A stretch of 64,000 bases of DNA from Methylomonas sp. 11b (lineage in GTDB: Bacteria > Pseudomonadota > Gammaproteobacteria > Methylococcales > Methylomonadaceae), in assembly GCF_000515215.1 (NCBI RefSeq), contig NZ_KI911557.1, positions 3,777,741 through 3,841,740 on the forward strand, in the 5' to 3' direction. Shown one piece after another: positions 1-8,706 of this stretch. Position 1 is the stretch's first letter; every line of letters begins with the position of its first letter. The translations under genes were made by a program, and so were the position numbers. The notes below the pieces were generated by a model. It had not been told where the DNA came from. It did no database searches and saw only the letters and a program-made list of their open reading frames with translations.

Positions 1-3000
1 AACGAGCGTGGATGTCCGGCAAGTAGTCTTCCGGAATCAACGCGGCGATTTGCAAATCCACTTCCGGGCCGGTATCCAGCGGCGCGTCCAGTTCCGGTTG
101 TTTGCCGGATTTCAAGGCTTTGACCGCGCGCTCCAACAACTCGGTGTACATGGTAAAGCCGATTTCCTGAATCTGGCCGCTTTGCTCGTCGCCCAGCAAT
201 TCCCCGGCGCCGCGGATTTCCATGTCGTGCGAAGACAGCATGAAGCCGGCACCCAGTTCGCCGGAGGTCTCGAAGGCTTCCAGACGTTTGATGGCGTCCT
301 TGGTCATTAACGACTTGGGCGGCACGATGCAGTAAGCATAGGCGCGGTGATGGGAACGACCGACTCGGCCGCGTAACTGATGCAATTGAGCCAGACCCAG
401 CTTGTCGGCGCGGTTGATGACGATGGTGTTGGCACTGGGGATGTCGATGCCGCTTTCGATGATCGTGCTGGCAATCAGCAGATTGAAACGCTGGTGGTAA
501 AAATCCAGCATGATCTGCTCCAGCTCGCGTTCGGCCATCTGGCCGTGGGCGATCTGAATCCGCGCTTCCGGCACCAGTTCGCTCAGCTCGCGCATCATTT
601 TTTCCATGCTTTTCACGTCGTTGTGCAGGAAAAACACCTGGCCACCGCGTTTGATTTCCCGTTGGCAGGCTTCCTGTACTTGCGAGTCTATCCATTCGGT
701 GACGAAGGTCTTAATGGCATGGCGATTTGGTGGCGGTGTGGCGATGATGGAAATATCGCGCAGCCCGGCCATGGCCATGTTCAAGGTGCGCGGAATTGGC
801 GTCGCGGTCAGCGTCAGCAAATCCAGTTCGTGGCGCAGCTTTTTGAAATGCTCTTTTTGGGTGACGCCAAAACGGTGTTCTTCGTCGATGATCACCAGGC
901 CCAGGGCTTTGTACCGCATTTCCTTGGATAACAGCTTGTGCGTACCGATGACAATATCAACTTTGCCGTCCGCCAAGTCGTCGGCGATGGCTTTTTGCTG
1001 TTTAGGCGTAACGAAGCGCGAGGTGACTTCGATACGCACCGGCCAGTCGGCGAAGCGGTCGCGAAAATTTTGATAATGCTGCTGAGCCAGCAGGGTGGTC
1101 GGCACCAGCACCGCGACTTGTTTACCGCTTTGCACTGCCACAAAGGCCGCGCGCATCGCCACCTCGGTTTTGCCGAAACCGACGTCGCCGCAAACCACTC
1201 GATCCATCGGTTGAGTGGCGGCCATGTCTTGCAGGATGGCTTCGATGGCGCTGAGCTGATCCGGGGTTTCCTCGAAGGGGAAGGCGGCTGCAAAGGCGTT
1301 GTAGTCGCTGTTGTCGATGTTAAAAGCAAAACCTTCGCGGGCCGCGCGTTTGGCGTGGATGTCCAGCAATTCGGCGGCCACGTCGCGGGCGCGCTCCATG
1401 GCTTTTTTCTTGGCCTTGCTCCATTGGTCGGTGCCTAAACGATGCAGCGGGGCGTTTTCGGCGCTGACGCCGCTGTAACGACCGATCATGTGCAGCGACG
1501 ATACCGGCACATAAATCTTGTCGTTATTGGCGTATTCCAGCATCAAAAACTCGGCGTCGATACCGCCGACGTTAAGGATCTGCAAACCCAGGTAACGACC
1601 GACGCCATGTTCCTGATGCACCACCGGCGAACCGATGCTCAGCTCGTCGAGGTTGTTGAAAATGTTTTCCAGCGCCCGCGCCGCGGATTTTTGCCGGCGC
1701 CGGCGTTGCTGGACTTTTTCGCCGCTGAGCTGGCTTTCGGTGATGATGGCTAGTTTTTGATTCTCGAGCCAAAGCCCATGATCCATCGGCGCGACGACGA
1801 TGCATGGTGAATGATCGGTTTGGAGAAACTCCGGCCAGCTTTGTACTTGTTTCGCAGTGAGTTTGACGCTTTTTAGTTTGTCGATCAGGCCTTCGCGGTG
1901 GCCGGCGGTTTCGGCGACGAAAAGGATTTTACCGGCAAAGCCTTCGATGAATTGGCGCAGGCGTTGGGCGGGTTCTTTCAAACGGCTGTCGATAGCCACA
2001 TCCGGCAGCAACTTGCAGTCGAAGGAGTGGGCGGTTTCTGCTTGGTTGTCCAGCACTACGCGGCTGAAACTATCGGTGTGTTGCTGGATTTCCTCGGCTG
2101 ACAAAAATAGGCGCGTCGGCGGCAACAAGGGCCGGTCGGTATCGTATTTGCGTTGCTGATAGCGTTCGTCGGCTTCGCTGTAAAAGCGCTGGGCGTTTTC
2201 CGCAAACTGGGCAGGTAGCACAAACAAAGCGGATTTCGGTAAATAGGCAAACAACGATTCGGTGCGTTCGACGAACAGCGGCAAGTAATATTCGATGCCG
2301 GCCGGGGCGATTTGCTTGGAAACGTCGAGGTACAGATTGTTCTTCGGTGAGGCCTCCGGGAATTGCTCGCGGAAGGCTTGGCGGAAGCGTTTGATGGCTT
2401 CGTCGGTAAACGGAAACTCGCGGGCCGGAAACAACTCGACTTTTTGCATTTTGTCTTGCGACATTTGCGTGTCGGGGTCGAAGCTGCGGATCGATTCCAC
2501 GTCGTCGTCGAACAATTCGATGCGATAAGGCTGCTTTGAGCCCATCGGAAACAAATCCAAAATCGAGCCACGCACCGCGAATTCGCCGTGTTGATAGACT
2601 TGCGACACGCATTGATAGCCCACCGCTTCCAGTTTGGCGCGGGTGACTTCCAGGCTTAAAGTGCCGCCGACTTCGATGGCAAAGCTGTGTGCCAGAATAT
2701 GCTCGCGCGGCGCCAGCCGGTGCATTAGCGTTGCCACTGACAGGATCAACGCGCCGCGTTTGGTGTCGGGCAGCAGCGCTAAAGTGCGCAAGCGCTCGGA
2801 GATAATCTCCGGCAACGGCGAGAATACGTCGTACGGCAGGGTTTCCCAATCCGGAAAATGCAGAATCGGCAGGCTGTTGTCTAAAAAGAACGCCAGCTCG
2901 TGTTCCAGGCGCAACGCGGTTTGCGTGTCCGGCGTGACGATGACCAGCAGGCGTTTTTCCTGGGTAATTGTTTGGGCCAGCGTCAGGGAGTCGCCGCAAC

Positions 3001-3073
3001 CGTTCAGGCCGCTCCAGAATACCGTGGTGGGTTGCTGCGGCAATGCCGCGGCGGGTATTAGCGGTAAGGACAT
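1..3073 (-). CDS. mfd: Transcription-repair coupling factor Mfd (3' end cut by window edge)
   Basis: ATP-dependent translocase that removes RNA polymerase stalled at DNA lesions and recruits UvrA. About 1024 codons are visible from ATG at 3073; the family is about 1150 residues, so the C-terminal roughly 120 are missing. In order I read the UvrB-like N-terminal module (DTKRGALILSVATLM region), the polymerase-interaction domain (GSPVVHQEHGVGRYLGL) and the superfamily 2 helicase core with Walker A GDVGFGKTEVAMR, DEEH-type Walker B (IIDEEHRFGV) and the LTATPIPRTL motif, followed by QLRGRVGRS. Start supported by family alignment from memory (MSLPLIP). The frame stays open to the window edge. No operon partner is visible upstream; a 159-bp gap separates it from the PilZ gene. 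Very sure. Confidence 0.97.
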   Translation of the reverse strand, partial: MSLPLIPAAALPQQPTTVFWSGLNGCGDSLTLAQTITQEKRLLVIVTPDTQTALRLEHELAFFLDNSLPILHFPDWETLPYDVFSPLPEIISERLRTLALLPDTKRGALILSVATLMHRLAPREHILAHSFAIEVGGTLSLEVTRAKLEAVGYQCVSQVYQHGEFAVRGSILDLFPMGSKQPYRIELFDDDVESIRSFDPDTQMSQDKMQKVELFPAREFPFTDEAIKRFRQAFREQFPEASPKNNLYLDVSKQIAPAGIEYYLPLFVERTESLFAYLPKSALFVLPAQFAENAQRFYSEADERYQQRKYDTDRPLLPPTRLFLSAEEIQQHTDSFSRVVLDNQAETAHSFDCKLLPDVAIDSRLKEPAQRLRQFIEGFAGKILFVAETAGHREGLIDKLKSVKLTAKQVQSWPEFLQTDHSPCIVVAPMDHGLWLENQKLAIITESQLSGEKVQQRRRRQKSAARALENIFNNLDELSIGSPVVHQEHGVGRYLGLQILNVGGIDAEFLMLEYANNDKIYVPVSSLHMIGRYSGVSAENAPLHRLGTDQWSKAKKKAMERARDVAAELLDIHAKRAAREGFAFNIDNSDYNAFAAAFPFEETPDQLSAIEAILQDMAATQPMDRVVCGDVGFGKTEVAMRAAFVAVQSGKQVAVLVPTTLLAQQHYQNFRDRFADWPVRIEVTSRFVTPKQQKAIADDLADGKVDIVIGTHKLLSKEMRYKALGLVIIDEEHRFGVTQKEHFKKLRHELDLLTLTATPIPRTLNMAMAGLRDISIIATPPPNRHAIKTFVTEWIDSQVQEACQREIKRGGQVFFLHNDVKSMEKMMRELSELVPEARIQIAHGQMAERELEQIMLDFYHQRFNLLIASTIIESGIDIPSANTIVINRADKLGLAQLHQLRGRVGRSHHRAYAYCIVPPKSLMTKDAIKRLEAFETSGELGAGFMLSSHDMEIRGAGELLGDEQSGQIQEIGFTMYTELLERAVKALKSGKQPELDAPLDTGPEVDLQIAALIPEDYLPDIHAR

Positions 3074-3232
3074 TAGTTTGAAATCAGATTTTTGAAGCGC
3101 TCAATTATAACCAGTAAGGTCAGGCTTGGACTAAGCATCCGCACTTTGCCAGTGGCCGGCGTTGGGAATGCTGTTTTGGTGAGTATTTGCCGCAAATTCG
3201 CGGCCTAAAACCTATGCTCAGCTGTTTGGGAT

Positions 3233-3982
3233 TTAAATGCTTAAATTTTTTTGCTGCAATTCGATTTCCTGCATGTAACGCTGGAGGTTGTTTTCGAACA
3301 CCTGCGGTATGTGAGTGAATTTGCAGCCTATGCGATGTTGATAGGTTGTGGCGTTGGCTCGAACATTGGTCACGCTTTTAATCACAAAGCCTACGTGGGC
3401 CCTGCTGCCATCGTGCAAATACAAGGCGCATTCGTCTATGACGGTATCAGGCACTAAAAAGTCGGCAATTTTAGTGTCGGGATTCAAAAACGAAAATCCG
3501 GAAATACTGATGTCGGCCACGCTGAACACTTTGGTTTGCGTGTCGACTTCGCCCGCTTCATTTTCTGTGGCAAGGTTGAGTTCGCAGGTACTGTTTTTAT
3601 GTGACAGCGGCACTTTAACCCGATAATACTGGCGGCGTTGCATCCAGAATATAGCGTCCGGGATAGGCATCGCAAAAACCGGGTGGCCGTCGCTTTGCGA
3701 CTTTTTGATGGCTTTGCCGCGGAATGAAACTTTAATACCTTCGTATTCGGTGCGGAACAGCACTTTCGCTGAACCTAGCAGCTGCTTATTCAGTAATTCT
3801 GTCGGCGCAACATCCAGTGTAATCAGATTGGCTTTTTGATCGAGATCGATGATGGTGGTCAAAAATGATTGGTTATGTTCGCCAAAATGCGCGGAGATAA
3901 TGCATTTCTTTTTGATTAGATCGCTCAAGTGGCCAAAAATCAGTCTGGCGCTTCTAACAAGATAGTCGGATTCTTTTTCCAT
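3233..3982 (-). CDS. YcgR-like flagellar-brake/PilZ domain protein
   Basis: Probable cyclic-di-GMP receptor of 249 residues. The N-terminal part (about 20-105) looks like the YcgR flagellar-brake domain; the C-terminal PilZ domain carries the ligand motif RxxxR (R117-R121 in QRRQYYR) and DISISG (157-162), the D/NxSxxG motif that contacts c-di-GMP. The frame is open further upstream, to 4144, but that would overlap the gdx gene on the other strand and add 54 residues without family resemblance, so I use ATG 3982 (MEKESDYLV). It is divergent from gdx with an 80-bp gap that must hold both promoters. Role in motility or exopolysaccharide control is inferred from the family; no flagellar genes lie nearby. 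The window also holds one GGDEF and one HD-GYP protein that could make and degrade its ligand. Confidence 0.85.
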   Translation of the reverse strand: MEKESDYLVRSARLIFGHLSDLIKKKCIISAHFGEHNQSFLTTIIDLDQKANLITLDVAPTELLNKQLLGSAKVLFRTEYEGIKVSFRGKAIKKSQSDGHPVFAMPIPDAIFWMQRRQYYRVKVPLSHKNSTCELNLATENEAGEVDTQTKVFSVADISISGFSFLNPDTKIADFLVPDTVIDECALYLHDGSRAHVGFVIKSVTNVRANATTYQHRIGCKFTHIPQVFENNLQRYMQEIELQQKNLSI

Positions 3983-4061
3983 TAAATTACTAAATATTGC
4001 GGATAGGTGAGAGCACTGCTGTAAAATACCGCAGATTATAGTGCATAGGAAAGGAGTTTTG

Positions 4062-4382
4062 ATGGGTTGGTTGCTATTGTTCGCCGCGGGTTGCTCGGAA
4101 ATCGTGTTTGCGATAAGTCTTAAATACAATGACGGGTTTACCAAGCTATGGCCGAGCGTAGTAACCGGCGTGTCGGGGGCGGGCAGTTTTTACCTGTTAA
4201 TGCTGGCGATCAGAACCTTGCCCCTGGGTACGGCCTATGCGGTGTGGACCGGCATGGGGGCAGTGGGTGTCGCGATAATCGGGATTTTTCTGTTTAAGGA
4301 GTCGGCAGACTGGTTCCGCTTGGCGTCTATCCTGTTAATCATCGTCGGCATCGTCGGTTTGAAGCTGACGCATGTGGAATAA
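4062..4382 (+). CDS. gdx: SMR-family guanidinium exporter (Gdx/SugE type)
   Basis: Small multidrug-resistance-family membrane protein of 106 residues with four predicted helices. The glutamate in helix 1 (GCSEIVFA) matches the essential proton/substrate-coupling Glu. The run LGTAYAVWTGMGAVG followed by FKESAD and GIVGLKL is typical of the SugE/Gdx branch, which exports guanidinium, rather than of EmrE. Start chosen at ATG 4062 because AGGAAAGGAG precedes it by about 6 bases; an in-frame GTG at 4041 would place the ribosome site inside the gene. The stop overlaps the next ATG (TAATG), so it is probably cotranscribed with dsrH and dsrC. I saw no guanidine riboswitch in the short upstream gap. 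Confidence 0.88.
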   Translation: MGWLLLFAAGCSEIVFAISLKYNDGFTKLWPSVVTGVSGAGSFYLLMLAIRTLPLGTAYAVWTGMGAVGVAIIGIFLFKESADWFRLASILLIIVGIVGLKLTHVE

Positions 4383-4675
4383 TGCTGCATTTGTTGTCGC
4401 AATTGCCGTTGCAAGCGGCGGTTATCGAGCGCATTGGCAGTGGTGACGATGTTGTCTTGATGGATGGCGCGGTGTGTGCCGCGCGGGCCGGGCATAGTGG
4501 CAATGCGTTGTTGCGGCAATTGTTGAGTCAGTTGTGTAGGGTTTATGCATTGCAAGAGATGTTATTGGTTCATGGCGTCGAGCCGCAACTTTTGTTGTCA
4601 GGCGTGGAACCAGTCGATTATGCGGGCTTGGTCGAGCTGACCGTGCAGAACCCGGTGATTCATTCGTGGTGTTGA
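4382..4675 (+). CDS. tusB: DsrH/TusB-family sulfur relay protein
   Basis: Small protein (97 residues) of the DsrH/TusB family, a subunit of the DsrEFH/TusBCD hexamer that hands persulfide sulfur to DsrC/TusE. Seen: N-terminal MLHLLSQLPLQ, the DDVVLMDGAVCAA strand-turn with a cysteine at residue about 32, and QNPVIHSWC at the end, all like the family. In E. coli tusB sits with tusC and tusD; here no DsrE/TusD or DsrF/TusC gene is adjacent. The start codon overlaps the gdx stop by one base and its end overlaps the dsrC start, so translation is probably coupled. Confidence 0.8.
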   Translation: MLHLLSQLPLQAAVIERIGSGDDVVLMDGAVCAARAGHSGNALLRQLLSQLCRVYALQEMLLVHGVEPQLLLSGVEPVDYAGLVELTVQNPVIHSWC

Positions 4676-4998
4676 TAGTTGATGGCGTTGCGCTGCCAAC
4701 CAGTGACGATGGTTTTCTGCGCGATGCCGGGCAATGGAACCGACAAGTCGCGGACGAGTTGGCCCGGCTTGAATCTATTGAAATTAGCGATGCGCATTGG
4801 GAAATCCTGTTGTACATTCGCGATTACTATCAAAAATTCCAGCACTTGCCCAATGCTCGGATGTTTGTGGCGGCTATCCGCAAACAATTTGGTGAAGACA
4901 AGGGCAATAGCCGCTATCTGCAAAAACTGTTTCCGCAAGGGCCGCTGAAATACGCCTGTAAAATCGCCGGCTTGCCCAAGCCACCCACCTGTTTATAA
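4666..4998 (+). CDS. dsrC: DsrC/TusE-family sulfur carrier with both C-terminal cysteines
   Basis: Sulfur carrier of 110 residues. The core WEILLYIRDYYQKF and KGNSRYLQKLFPQGP is diagnostic. The flexible C-terminal arm carries Cys98 and the penultimate Cys109, eleven positions apart, the arrangement of true DsrC that can form an intramolecular disulfide or trisulfide; E. coli TusE has only the last one. GTG at 4666 overlaps the end of tusB by 10 bases; GTG at 4669 is an alternative. Proteins with both cysteines act with DsrAB or in other sulfur-oxidation or regulatory roles, while one-Cys TusE works in tRNA 2-thiouridine synthesis. Which job this one has cannot be told from here; rimO follows 21 bp downstream. 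Confidence 0.88.
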   Translation: MVLIVDGVALPTSDDGFLRDAGQWNRQVADELARLESIEISDAHWEILLYIRDYYQKFQHLPNARMFVAAIRKQFGEDKGNSRYLQKLFPQGPLKYACKIAGLPKPPTCL

Positions 4999-5019
4999 AA
5001 ATGTTTTCAAGAGAGTTTC

Positions 5020-6330
5020 ATGACTAACCCCCGCGTTGGATTTATCAGTTTAGGTTGCCCCAAAGCCTTGGTCGATAGCGAGCAGATTCTGACCCGGCTG
5101 CGCAGCGAAGGCTATCAAGTCTCGCCGAACTACAAGGATTCGGATTTGGTGATTGTGAATACCTGCGGCTTTATCGATGCGGCGGTTGAAGAGTCGCTGG
5201 ATAGCATCGGCGAGGCCTTGGCGGAAAATGGTAAGGTGATCGTCACCGGTTGTCTCGGTGCGCGCCAGGATGAGATTTTGGCGCGGCATCCGCAGGTTTT
5301 AAAAATCACCGGCGCCCACGCGACTGACGAAGTGGTGTCTGCGGTGCATGAATACTTGCCGCCGGCGCATAATCCGTTTACCGACATAGTGCCGCCGCAA
5401 GGTATCAAACTAACGCCCAAGCATTATGCTTATCTGAAAATTTCGGAAGGCTGCAATCACAGATGCACGTTTTGCATTATCCCGTCGATGCGCGGGGATT
5501 TGGTGAGCCGGCCTATCGACGATGTGATGCAGGAAGCCGAGCGGCTGGCCGATGCCGGTGTTAAGGAATTGCTGATCGTCTCGCAAGATACCAGTGCTTA
5601 CGGTTTGGATTTGAAGTATGAGAGCCGGCGCTGGCGGGGTCGGGAAATGCAAACCCGGTTTTACGATTTGGCCGAAGCATTGGGTGAGCTGGGTATCTGG
5701 GCGCGGATGCATTATGTCTATCCCTATCCGCATGTCGATGACGTGGTGCCGTTAATGGTGGAAGGCAAAATTCTGCCGTATCTGGATATTCCGTTTCAGC
5801 ACGCCAACAGCCGAATTTTAAAGCTGATGAAACGTCCGGCGGCAGCGGAAAATAATCTGGAGCGCATCCGCGCTTGGCGGAAGATTTGCCCGGATTTGAC
5901 TATTCGCAGTACGTTTATCGTCGGTTTTCCCGGTGAAACCGAGCAAGATTTTGCAGAGTTGTTGCAATTCTTAAGCGAAGCGCAAATGGATAGGGTAGGT
6001 TGTTTTGCTTATTCGCCGGTGAAGGGTGCGGTAGCCAACGATTTGCCGGATGCTGTACCGGAAGAGGTCAAGCAAGAGCGCTTGGCGCGCTTTATGGAGC
6101 ATCAGTCGGCAATCAGTGCCGAGCGCTTGCAACGTCGGGTCGGCAGAGTCGAGACAGTATTGGTCGATGAAGTGGTCGAAGAGGGCGCAGTCGCGCGCAG
6201 CCGCAGCGACGCACCCGAGATCGACGGTCAGGTCTTTATCGACGGCGCAAGCCATTTACAAGTCGGGGATTTCGTCGATGTGGAAATCGAGGAAGCCGAC
6301 GAGTACGACTTGTGGGCTAAACTGATCTAA
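5020..6330 (+). CDS. rimO: Ribosomal protein S12 methylthiotransferase RimO
   Basis: Radical-SAM enzyme that adds a methylthio group to Asp-88/89 of ribosomal protein S12. Length 436 residues, normal for the family. The N-terminal UPF0004 domain has the auxiliary-cluster cysteines C13, C49 and C78; the radical-SAM motif [11 protein letters not shown] supplies C145, C149 and C152; a C-terminal TRAM domain ends the protein (acidic, [18 protein letters not shown]). The motif [13 protein letters not shown] near the start distinguishes RimO from MiaB. ATG 5020 lies 10 bases after AAGAGAG. It follows dsrC by 21 bp, so the persulfide carrier and a sulfur-inserting enzyme may share a transcript; a bidirectional hairpin terminator follows. 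Confidence 0.97.
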   Translation: MTNPRVGFISLGCPKALVDSEQILTRLRSEGYQVSPNYKDSDLVIVNTCGFIDAAVEESLDSIGEALAENGKVIVTGCLGARQDEILARHPQVLKITGAHATDEVVSAVHEYLPPAHNPFTDIVPPQGIKLTPKHYAYLKISEGCNHRCTFCIIPSMRGDLVSRPIDDVMQEAERLADAGVKELLIVSQDTSAYGLDLKYESRRWRGREMQTRFYDLAEALGELGIWARMHYVYPYPHVDDVVPLMVEGKILPYLDIPFQHANSRILKLMKRPAAAENNLERIRAWRKICPDLTIRSTFIVGFPGETEQDFAELLQFLSEAQMDRVGCFAYSPVKGAVANDLPDAVPEEVKQERLARFMEHQSAISAERLQRRVGRVETVLVDEVVEEGAVARSRSDAPEIDGQVFIDGASHLQVGDFVDVEIEEADEYDLWAKLI

Positions 6331-6332
6331 CG

Positions 6333-6359
6333 AAAAAGCCGCTGGTTAGGCGGCTTTTT
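6333..6359. terminator. Bidirectional rho-independent terminator between rimO and the cold-shock gene
   Basis: Perfect 10-bp inverted repeat AAAAAGCCGC / GCGGCTTTTT with a 7-base loop (TGGTTAG). The A-run on one side and T-run on the other let it terminate both the forward rimO transcript and the convergent reverse cold-shock transcript. Confidence 0.9.
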
Positions 6360-6368
6360 CAGTTCAAT

Positions 6369-6578
6369 TTACAGCGGTGTTACGTTTTCCGCTTGTGGAC
6401 CTTTTTGGCCGTTGGTCACTTCCATCGTGACTTTTTGGCCTTCTTTCAAGGTTTTGCGGCCGTTGCCGTTGATGGCGCTGAAATGTACGAATACATCTTT
6501 GCCGCCTTCTTGCTCAATGAAGCCGAAGCCTTTTTCATCATTGAACCATTTTACTTTGCCTTCTACTTGAACTGACAT
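6369..6578 (-). CDS. CspA-family cold-shock protein
   Basis: Single cold-shock domain of 69 residues that binds single-stranded RNA/DNA as an RNA chaperone. RNP1 (KGFGFI, 16-21) and RNP2 (VFVHF, 29-33) are intact, and the ending [10 protein letters not shown] is typical. AGAGAG lies about 7 bases before the ATG. Paralogues CspA/C/D/E cannot be told apart by sequence alone, so no symbol is given. The gene is followed at once by the terminator shared with rimO and preceded by a long non-coding stretch that may hold a temperature-responsive 5' leader. Confidence 0.95.
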   Translation of the reverse strand: MSVQVEGKVKWFNDEKGFGFIEQEGGKDVFVHFSAINGNGRKTLKEGQKVTMEVTNGQKGPQAENVTPL

Positions 6579-7035
6579 AAATCTCTCTTGCTAATAAAGT
6601 GCTATTCGCTGGTTTGTAACTAGGGTTGGTGAATAAAGCAGGTAGTGGAAAACAATGTTTGTTGATCCGATTGCAGACTTGAAAAGCGACAACGATACCG
6701 AGCTAAATCGACTCCATTATACATCGCAATCGGCGGGTATCCACAAAAACTAGCTAGATTTTGCGTGTTAAATGATTGTGACAATAGGTTCTCAGCCGCC
6801 TTTGTTGGGTGCGTATGTCAGGCTAACGCAGGTTGCGGGTGGCTATTGGCTGGCTAAGATATTGAAATGAAGTGGTTTTTTATCAGGCTTTTGGGGGGGG
6901 CCGTTTTGCTTAAGTCCGACTTTGGGCTATTGCAAATGCGAAATTGATCGTCGCAAAAAAGCAAAAAAATACTGGATTTTGCAATTGACCTATTGGGCAG
7001 GCCATGAAAAAGACTGCCCAATAAAGCTTATCGTT
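6579..7035. other. Intergenic region between the cold-shock gene and nhaD
   Basis: No convincing gene. The part next to 6579 must contain the promoter and 5' leader of the cold-shock gene. A run of eight or more G occurs near 6893-6900 and A-rich stretches near 6956-6968. The only clear structure is the hairpin at 6991-7023. The forward open frame 6922-7191 runs antisense into nhaD and has no recognisable protein character. Confidence 0.5.
6991..7023 (-). terminator. Hairpin downstream of nhaD, probable terminator
   Basis: TATTGGGCAG / CTGCCCAATA, a perfect 10-bp inverted repeat with a 13-base loop, starts 13 bases past the nhaD stop. No strong U-run follows on the minus strand, so it may be a transcript-end stabiliser rather than an intrinsic terminator. 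Confidence 0.55.
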
Positions 7036-8475
7036 TCAAAAATAGCTGCCATTAATCAGAAAATGGGTAGCAATGCTGCCGAAAAAACCGATCAAAATGA
7101 CCGGCATCCATTTCAAGTGCGCGCTAAAGGAGTAAACGCCTTTCATTTGGCCCATCAAGCCTACGCCTGCCGCCGATCCGATTGCCAGTAAACTGCCGCC
7201 GACGCCAGCGGTTAATGTCACTAACAGCCATTGGCCTTGCGAGATGTCGGGATGCATGGTGAGTACCGCGAACATGATGGTGCCGTTATCAATAAACGCC
7301 GACAGGATGCCGACCACAATGTTGGCGATGGTCGGGTCCATGCCGACGTACAACACATCCGAGGCCATGGTCAAATAACCGATGAAACTCAGGCCGCCGA
7401 CGCTGATCATCACGCCGTAAAAAAACAGCAGGGTGTCCCATTCCAGCGTGGCAACGCTTTTAAATACGTCGAATTTTTGGCTTGGCCTCGCGTCGGGAAC
7501 CGCAACGTTAAATAACTTATACACGTGGGCGAAATCGCTAATTTTGCCGTTGTCTTTATCGGCGGTTTTTTGCAAATAAAAACCTAAGAATTTTAGATAA
7601 GTCAGGCCCGCCAGCATGCCGGCCGCAGGCGGTAGTTTCAACATGTTTTCGAAGCAGACCGCGGTAATAATCGTCAGTAAAAACAGCACGATCATCGTTA
7701 TTGCGCCGCGTTTCATTTTTGGGGCTTTACCCACTGCCGCCGGTTGTTGCTTGGGTATCCAGAAATGCATAATTATCGCCGGCAGTGCGAAATTGACCAC
7801 CGCGGGAATGAACAGTGAGTAGAAATCTTTAAAGGGTACTACCCCGCTTTGCCATACCAGCAGCGTGGTGATATCGCCGAAGGGGCTGAACGAACCGCCG
7901 GCATTCGTGGCGACCACTACGTTGATGCAAGCCAATGTAACGAATTTGCGATTATCCTTGCCCATTGCCGCGATCACTGCGCCCATCAGTAGTGCAGTGG
8001 TCAGGTTGTTGCAAACCGAGGACATAAAAAACGACATGACTCCGGTAATCCAGAATAGCTTACGGTAGCTGAAACCCTTACTGAGCAACCAAACTCGCAG
8101 ATTATCGAAAACGCCGCGATCTTCCATGGCGTTGAGATAAGCCATGGACACCATGATGAACAAAAACAATTCCGCGTAGCCTTCCAGACAAGCACGGAAT
8201 GCGTGGCCGGCCTGTTCGCTCATGCCATTATTCACGTAAATGCCGGCGATAAAGGCCCAGATCAAGCTTGCGGCTAACACCATGGGTTTGGATTTGTTTA
8301 ATTCGGTGACCTCTTCGGTCATTGCCAGTAGATAGGCAACGGCAAATATACCGATAGCCAAATAACCCACCCAATGCTTAGTCAGATTAAGCGCTTGTGC
8401 TGCTTGTTCTGCGTCTGCCCAAGCTAGTAGTGGTGAGCAGGCGAGTAAAATGAGTAGAAGGATGCGCGAAAACAC
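7036..8475 (-). CDS. nhaD: Na+/H+ antiporter NhaD
   Basis: Inner-membrane sodium:proton antiporter of the arsenite-permease-like (IT) superfamily, 479 residues. A signal-like first segment (MFSRILLLILLACSPLLAWA) is followed by many hydrophobic helices; the conserved stretches SSVCNNLTTALLMGAV and NAGGSFSPFGDITTLLVW are characteristic NhaD motifs, and NGTIMFAVLTM and AGVGGSLLAIGSAAGVGLMG recur in the C-terminal half. The frame opens at 8514, but I choose GTG 8475 because AAAGGAG sits 7 bases before it; this also restores a signal-like N-terminus. The transcript begins with a structured leader (8476-8580), suggesting ion-dependent control. It is probably monocistronic. Confidence 0.93.
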   Translation of the reverse strand: MFSRILLLILLACSPLLAWADAEQAAQALNLTKHWVGYLAIGIFAVAYLLAMTEEVTELNKSKPMVLAASLIWAFIAGIYVNNGMSEQAGHAFRACLEGYAELFLFIMVSMAYLNAMEDRGVFDNLRVWLLSKGFSYRKLFWITGVMSFFMSSVCNNLTTALLMGAVIAAMGKDNRKFVTLACINVVVATNAGGSFSPFGDITTLLVWQSGVVPFKDFYSLFIPAVVNFALPAIIMHFWIPKQQPAAVGKAPKMKRGAITMIVLFLLTIITAVCFENMLKLPPAAGMLAGLTYLKFLGFYLQKTADKDNGKISDFAHVYKLFNVAVPDARPSQKFDVFKSVATLEWDTLLFFYGVMISVGGLSFIGYLTMASDVLYVGMDPTIANIVVGILSAFIDNGTIMFAVLTMHPDISQGQWLLVTLTAGVGGSLLAIGSAAGVGLMGQMKGVYSFSAHLKWMPVILIGFFGSIATHFLINGSYF

Positions 8476-8580
8476 GGGTGAACTCCTTTCAATAACTGGG
8501 TGCTGGACAGTCACGGTAGGGGGTGAGTTCCTCGACCGTGATTGCTTTTTGCCCTGCCCGCATAGCTACGGGCCTGGCCT
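8476..8580 (-). promoter_or_regulatory. Structured 5' leader of nhaD, candidate riboswitch
   Basis: Directly upstream of the nhaD ribosome-binding site the minus strand can fold into two stems. Stem A pairs 8535-8541 with 8511-8517 (7 bp, ACCGTGA type) and has a small inner helix GAG/CTC; its closing side ends only about 25 bases from AAAGGAG. Stem B pairs 8569-8573 with 8556-8560 (GCCCG/CGGGC), extended by GCC/GGC outside. An A-rich linker lies between them. Size and position suit a translation-controlling riboswitch, and the gene suggests Na+ or Li+ as ligand. I cannot match it to a specific known motif from memory, so the class is open. Confidence 0.45.
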
Positions 8581-8632
8581 TCACGATGCTACAAAGTTTG
8601 TAACATTACAGCGAGTCTAGTTTAGTATTTCT

Positions 8633-8666
8633 AAATACGGGCATTCGGCTTCGAATGCCCGTATTT
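8633..8666 (-). terminator. Strong hairpin terminator after the 1216-aa oxidoreductase gene
   Basis: Perfect 15-bp stem AAATACGGGCATTCG / CGAATGCCCGTATTT with a 4-base loop, 40 bp after the stop of the minus-strand oxidoreductase gene and before the nhaD promoter region. The T-rich stretch after the stem is short, but the stem stability makes a terminator likely. Confidence 0.75.
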
Positions 8667-8706
8667 TATAGTCTACCGGGGTTAGGCTTAAAGTCAGCCT
8701 ATCTTG

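Noticed and set aside
2070..2999. 309-codon reverse open frame inside mfd
   Set aside because: Shadow frame; the mfd frame is continuous and has all helicase motifs across it.
4000..4061. Guanidine (ykkC-type) riboswitch before gdx
   Set aside because: The space is under 80 bases and shows no paired ACGR stem-loops.
6922..7191. Forward open frame next to nhaD
   Set aside because: Runs antisense into the nhaD end, has repetitive Lys/Ala composition and no family resemblance.
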